The position numbers were made by a program, and so were the translations under genes. Shown here piece by piece: positions 12,515 to 14,550 of a DNA stretch of 14,550 nt. The DNA comes from Candidatus Falkowbacteria bacterium RIFCSPLOWO2_12_FULL_45_13 (GTDB lineage Bacteria > Patescibacteriota > Patescibacteriia > Patescibacteriales > GWC2-42-12). Below the pieces are notes generated by a model that was not told the DNA's origin, ran no database searches, and worked only from the letters and a program-made list of their open reading frames with translations. The first letter of the stretch is position 1. Every line of letters begins with the position of its first letter. The stretch is taken from positions 1 to 14,550 of the forward strand of contig MFFY01000006.1 of assembly GCA_001778055.1 (NCBI GenBank), read 5' to 3'.

Positions 12515-12663
12515 CTGTCGGCTTAAGGTATGTATTTTGAGCGCATACAAAATCGCCGCATTTTTTATTAAAATTACTCAACTTGTTGTTAATTATTAAA
12601 CAATTTTGATAAAAAATGCCCAGATTTTGTCTTAATTGAAAAATGCATACCTTCAGGCGACAG
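12515..12663. repeat. Long imperfect inverted repeat between hrcA and grpE
   Basis: CTGTCG at 12515 and CGACAG at 12658 are the tips of about 70-base arms. The arms share AAGGTATG/CATACCTT, ACAAAATC/GATTTTGT and GCATTTTTTAT/ATAAAAAATGC with short mismatched stretches between them. It fills most of the 232-base hrcA-grpE gap. I see no gene in it. Confidence 0.75.
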
Positions 12664-12723
12664 ATTGCTATTTTCAGGGAAAAATCAATTTCTTTATTCC
12701 AACGATTGACTCACTGATAAAAT

Positions 12724-13410
12724 TTATTTTTCTATTATGATATCATTAATAAATTTCACTAAGGCCAGGTTCTTTTCATAGCTCATCCTTATGGGGCCCA
12801 AAATCCCCACCAGGCCGATATCGTCGGCCAGACGGTATTTAGTTATGACGGCGCCGCAATGGGCGCTAAAGGGATTTTTAGAACCCAGGAGAATCTGCGG
12901 CCCAAATTTTAAATCATTAAATATCCGGCTAATGATTTCATCCAGTCGGTCAATCAGGCCGGAAATATCGTAAATCATGTCGGCTCGGGAAAATTCCGGC
13001 TGATGCAGCAGATTTGAGATGCCGGTATAGTAAAGATTATGCTTATGAATCGCCCAAAAGATCGCGTTGCCGGAAATCTTGGCCATAGCCTTGGCCGTTT
13101 TTTTAAAATCAACCTCCGCCTTGCCGGCCAGGGCCTGTTCCAGACTTTTCTTTTCCACATCGTTCAGTTTCTTTTCTCCTAAGTTTTCCAGATAAAAATT
13201 ATAGGCTTTTTCTGTGGGAATGCGGCCGGCCGAGGTATGCGGCTGGGCAATGAAACCCTGCTCTTCCAAATCCGCCATTTCATTCCTGACCGTGGCCGAA
13301 GAAACATCCAAATTATATTTCTCCACCAAGCCTTCCGACCCGATGGGCACGGCAGTTTTAATGTATTCTTTAATGATGGTTTTCAGGATTAATTCCTTGC
13401 GTTTGTCCAT
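12724..13410 (-). CDS. hrcA: Heat-inducible transcription repressor HrcA (short form)
   Basis: HrcA binds CIRCE and blocks heat-shock genes until it is titrated away or inactivated. The N-terminal winged helix (residues 1-75) has the family signature: VPIGSEGLVEKYNLDVSSAT, VRNEMADLEEQGFIAQPHTS, AGRIPTEKAYNFYL. The C-terminus has VGILGPIRMSYEKNLALVKFI, matching the end of the regulatory domain. At 228 residues it is about 100 shorter than well-studied HrcA proteins, so the middle GAF-like/dimerization part is reduced. The start at 13410 is backed by AAGGGGA, 8 bases upstream. A CIRCE element and promoter lie at 13495-13531, so it is autoregulated. Confidence 0.95.
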   Translation of the reverse strand: MDKRKELILKTIIKEYIKTAVPIGSEGLVEKYNLDVSSATVRNEMADLEEQGFIAQPHTSAGRIPTEKAYNFYLENLGEKKLNDVEKKSLEQALAGKAEVDFKKTAKAMAKISGNAIFWAIHKHNLYYTGISNLLHQPEFSRADMIYDISGLIDRLDEIISRIFNDLKFGPQILLGSKNPFSAHCGAVITKYRLADDIGLVGILGPIRMSYEKNLALVKFINDIIIEK

Positions 13411-13417
13411 AGATTCG

Positions 13418-13475
13418 TCCCCTTTTCCGCCTAAGACGGATCTGCCTTTGGAGGAAATAAAGGGGGTTGGGGATT
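13418..13475 (-). repeat. Family R3 repeat forming the hrcA leader and Shine-Dalgarno sequence
   Basis: On the minus strand CCCCAACCCCCTTTA, then TCCGTCTTAGGCGGA, then AAAAGGGG. The last block includes the AAGGGG ribosome binding site of hrcA. The layout resembles 10724-10771 and 5170-5250. The first and last blocks could pair (CCCCTTT-type with AAAGGGG) and cover the ribosome binding site. Confidence 0.5.
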
Positions 13476-13494
13476 TATTTTCCTTAATATTTAT

Positions 13495-13522
13495 TTTATA
13501 CCAATTAGCACTCCCCTGTCAA
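13495..13522 (-). promoter_or_regulatory. hrcA promoter
   Basis: On the minus strand a consensus TTGACA (13517-13522) and TATAAA (13495-13500) are 16 bases apart. The -35 box lies within the CIRCE spacer, so HrcA binding would directly block RNA polymerase. The predicted start is near 13488. Confidence 0.8.
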
Positions 13523-13531
13523 GAGTGCTAA
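13505..13531. promoter_or_regulatory. CIRCE operator (HrcA binding site)
   Basis: A perfect TTAGCACTC-N9-GAGTGCTAA match at 13505-13513 and 13523-13531 exactly equals the CIRCE consensus. It overlaps the hrcA promoter. It is the only CIRCE element I can find in the window. Confidence 0.97.
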
Positions 13532-13595
13532 AAACCTTGACAAAAAACTTGATTCTGCTAAGGTTAAAAATCAAATTGGCCCTTTTTAAAATATA

Positions 13596-13651
13596 TTTTG
13601 AGATAGTGCATTGGACATAAATATTTTTATACCTAGCGCCCTATCTCAAAA
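13596..13651. repeat. Inverted repeat upstream of the NUDIX gene
   Basis: TTTTGAGATAG (13596-13606) and CTATCTCAAAA (13641-13651) are perfect 11-base arms around a 34-base AT-rich spacer. The element lies between the CIRCE/hrcA promoter and the plus-strand NUDIX gene. It could be an operator or a leader hairpin. I see no convincing promoter for the NUDIX gene. Confidence 0.6.
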
Positions 13652-13683
13652 ACATCACCACGACCCTTAACCAAAGAGGTAAA

Positions 13684-14316
13684 ATGAAAAGCATAAAACA
13701 GTCAGGAATCTCGGTTCAAGACGACAAAACGGGTAAAAGGTTGTTTTTCCGGCAAGAAATTTTTGAATTGCCCGAATTCTATTTTGTAAAACACGTGGCC
13801 GTGCAAACCTTTGCGTTGCCGGACGGTAGCGAAGGCCGCTGGGAATCGGTCTATGAAGAAAACCGCACCATTTTGGTAGCGGCCTTAACAGGGCAGGGCA
13901 ATCTGGTTTTAGTCCAGCAATTTCGCTTTCCTACCCATGACACTTATTTGGAACTGCCCGGCGGTGGCGCCAACAAAGGAGAGCCAATGGAGCTGACCGC
14001 CAGACGAGAGCTCCTGGAGGAGACCGGCTATACCACACCGGATAAAAGGTTGCCATTTCTGCTGCAAGGCCCCCTTTACAGCGGCGGCACTAATGGAAGA
14101 TTCTATCTTTTCGCCGCCCTCAACTGCTCAAAAGCCCACCGACCTAAAAGGGACGCGATGGAAAAATTCGCCGGAATGAAAACCGTGATAATTCACCCTC
14201 ATGCGATCCTTAAAAACATCTACCAGGGCAATCCGCGTTGCGCACGCTACGATCCCATCTTGCTAGCTGCGCTGGTAGTCATGCACGCCATGGGTATGAC
14301 ATCTTTAGCGCCCTAA
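13684..14316 (+). CDS. NUDIX hydrolase, ADP-ribose pyrophosphatase-like
   Basis: The 210-residue protein has a complete NUDIX box: GGANKGE, seven residues, then RELLEETGY (about 99-121). The preceding VLVQQFRFPTHDTYLELPGG resembles the ADP-ribose/NDP-sugar pyrophosphatase branch (QxRxP...LELPxG). Proteins of that branch hydrolyse ADP-ribose or NDP-sugars to a nucleoside monophosphate and a sugar phosphate. The exact substrate cannot be assigned. The start is backed by AGAGGT a few bases upstream. It is divergent from hrcA and shares a 272-base intergenic region with it. It is followed by an intrinsic terminator. Its sequence is unrelated to the NUDIX domain fused to GrpE beyond the box. Confidence 0.92.
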   Translation: MKSIKQSGISVQDDKTGKRLFFRQEIFELPEFYFVKHVAVQTFALPDGSEGRWESVYEENRTILVAALTGQGNLVLVQQFRFPTHDTYLELPGGGANKGEPMELTARRELLEETGYTTPDKRLPFLLQGPLYSGGTNGRFYLFAALNCSKAHRPKRDAMEKFAGMKTVIIHPHAILKNIYQGNPRCARYDPILLAALVVMHAMGMTSLAP

Positions 14317-14343
14317 CACGCTTCACAGGCCAACTCGTATCAG

Positions 14344-14376
14344 AAGACCCAACGAGTATAAATAAGGGTCTTTTTT
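14344..14376 (+). terminator. Intrinsic terminator after the NUDIX gene
   Basis: AAGACCC (14344-14350) pairs with GGGTCTT (14366-14372) around a 15-base loop and runs into TTTTTT. It lies 28 bases after the stop. The T-run overlaps the end of the convergent penicillin-binding protein gene. Confidence 0.8.
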
Positions 14377-14550
14377 ATTTCCTGCTAAACCACCAATTCA
14401 AAACCTCCTCGGCCACGGGCACAGCCGCGCTGCTGCCTTCACCGCCCTGCTCAATTAAAATCGTGATGACAATTTCCGGCTTGTCATAAGGCGCGAAGCC
14501 GGTAAACCAGGCATGATTATCCTTGGTTGATGACCATTGCGCCGTGCCGG
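14375..14550 (-). CDS. Penicillin-binding protein (class B transpeptidase, PBP2-like), C-terminal fragment
   Basis: The minus-strand frame from the right edge ends in TAA at 14375-14377 and encodes about 58 residues. It begins GTAQW, the residues after the K of the conserved KTG active-site triad of penicillin-binding transpeptidases. HAWFTGFAPYDKPEIVITIL and EQGGEGSSAAVPVAEEVL follow, the typical final strands and helix of the domain. The enzyme cross-links peptidoglycan outside the membrane. The GG-x-G pattern near the end favours the MrdA/PBP2 branch over FtsI, but a short tail cannot settle this. The serine active site and membrane anchor lie outside the window. Confidence 0.85.
   Translation of the reverse strand, partial: GTAQWSSTKDNHAWFTGFAPYDKPEIVITILIEQGGEGSSAAVPVAEEVLNWWFSRK

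Noticed and set aside
12393..12599. Plus-strand ORF across the grpE start and hrcA-grpE gap
   Set aside because: Half of it is antisense to the NUDIX domain and the rest crosses the palindrome; no family resemblance or ribosome binding site.
1..14550. tRNA, rRNA, transposase or integrase genes
   Set aside because: I saw no cloverleaf, rRNA-like sequence, or transposase/integrase motif on either strand.

Overview
The window looks like a piece of a small-genome bacterial chromosome, most plausibly from the Patescibacteria/CPR. This is an inference from style, not a marker-gene placement. The signs are many dispersed palindromic and AT-rich repeats, some lying inside housekeeping genes, several genes with no visible Shine-Dalgarno sequence, a shortened HrcA, and standard stop codons (TAA, TAG and TGA are all used as stops, so this is not a UGA-recoding lineage).

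Layout, left to right. The plus strand carries the 3' end of a probable thymidylate kinase gene (tmk), then gatB (Asp/Glu-tRNA amidotransferase subunit B). Next come a strong promoter, a 25-codon leader ORF and an intrinsic terminator placed just before pyrB (aspartate carbamoyltransferase), an arrangement like the E. coli pyrBI attenuator. From 13410 down to 3187 every gene is on the minus strand, in the transcription order hrcA, NUDIX-grpE fusion, hsp20, a quinone-oxidoreductase-like dehydrogenase, dnaK, dnaJ, miaB (frame-disrupted), miaA. At the right end a plus-strand ADP-ribose-pyrophosphatase-like NUDIX gene converges on the 3' end of a class B penicillin-binding protein gene, with a terminator hairpin between them.

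How the genes work together. The core is a heat-shock cluster: the HrcA repressor with its CIRCE operator, the DnaK/DnaJ/GrpE chaperone machine and a small heat-shock protein. The classical hrcA-grpE-dnaK-dnaJ order survives, but it is broken up by hsp20, an AT-rich dehydrogenase gene and long repeat-filled gaps. CIRCE is seen only before hrcA. MiaA and MiaB act one after the other on A37 of tRNAs (isopentenylation, then methylthiolation).

Most notable points: a pyrB leader with promoter, leader peptide, pause hairpin, U-tract and terminator; a NUDIX hydrolase domain fused in frame to the N-terminus of GrpE; a composite repeat present inside both miaA and miaB, with the miaB reading frame lost exactly there; a perfect 56-bp inverted repeat between grpE and hsp20; and a 9-11-9 inverted repeat at the predicted start of the hsp20 transcript. 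Gaps of roughly 300 bases or more (10441-10778 and 11211-11549) hold only repeats and regulatory sequence.
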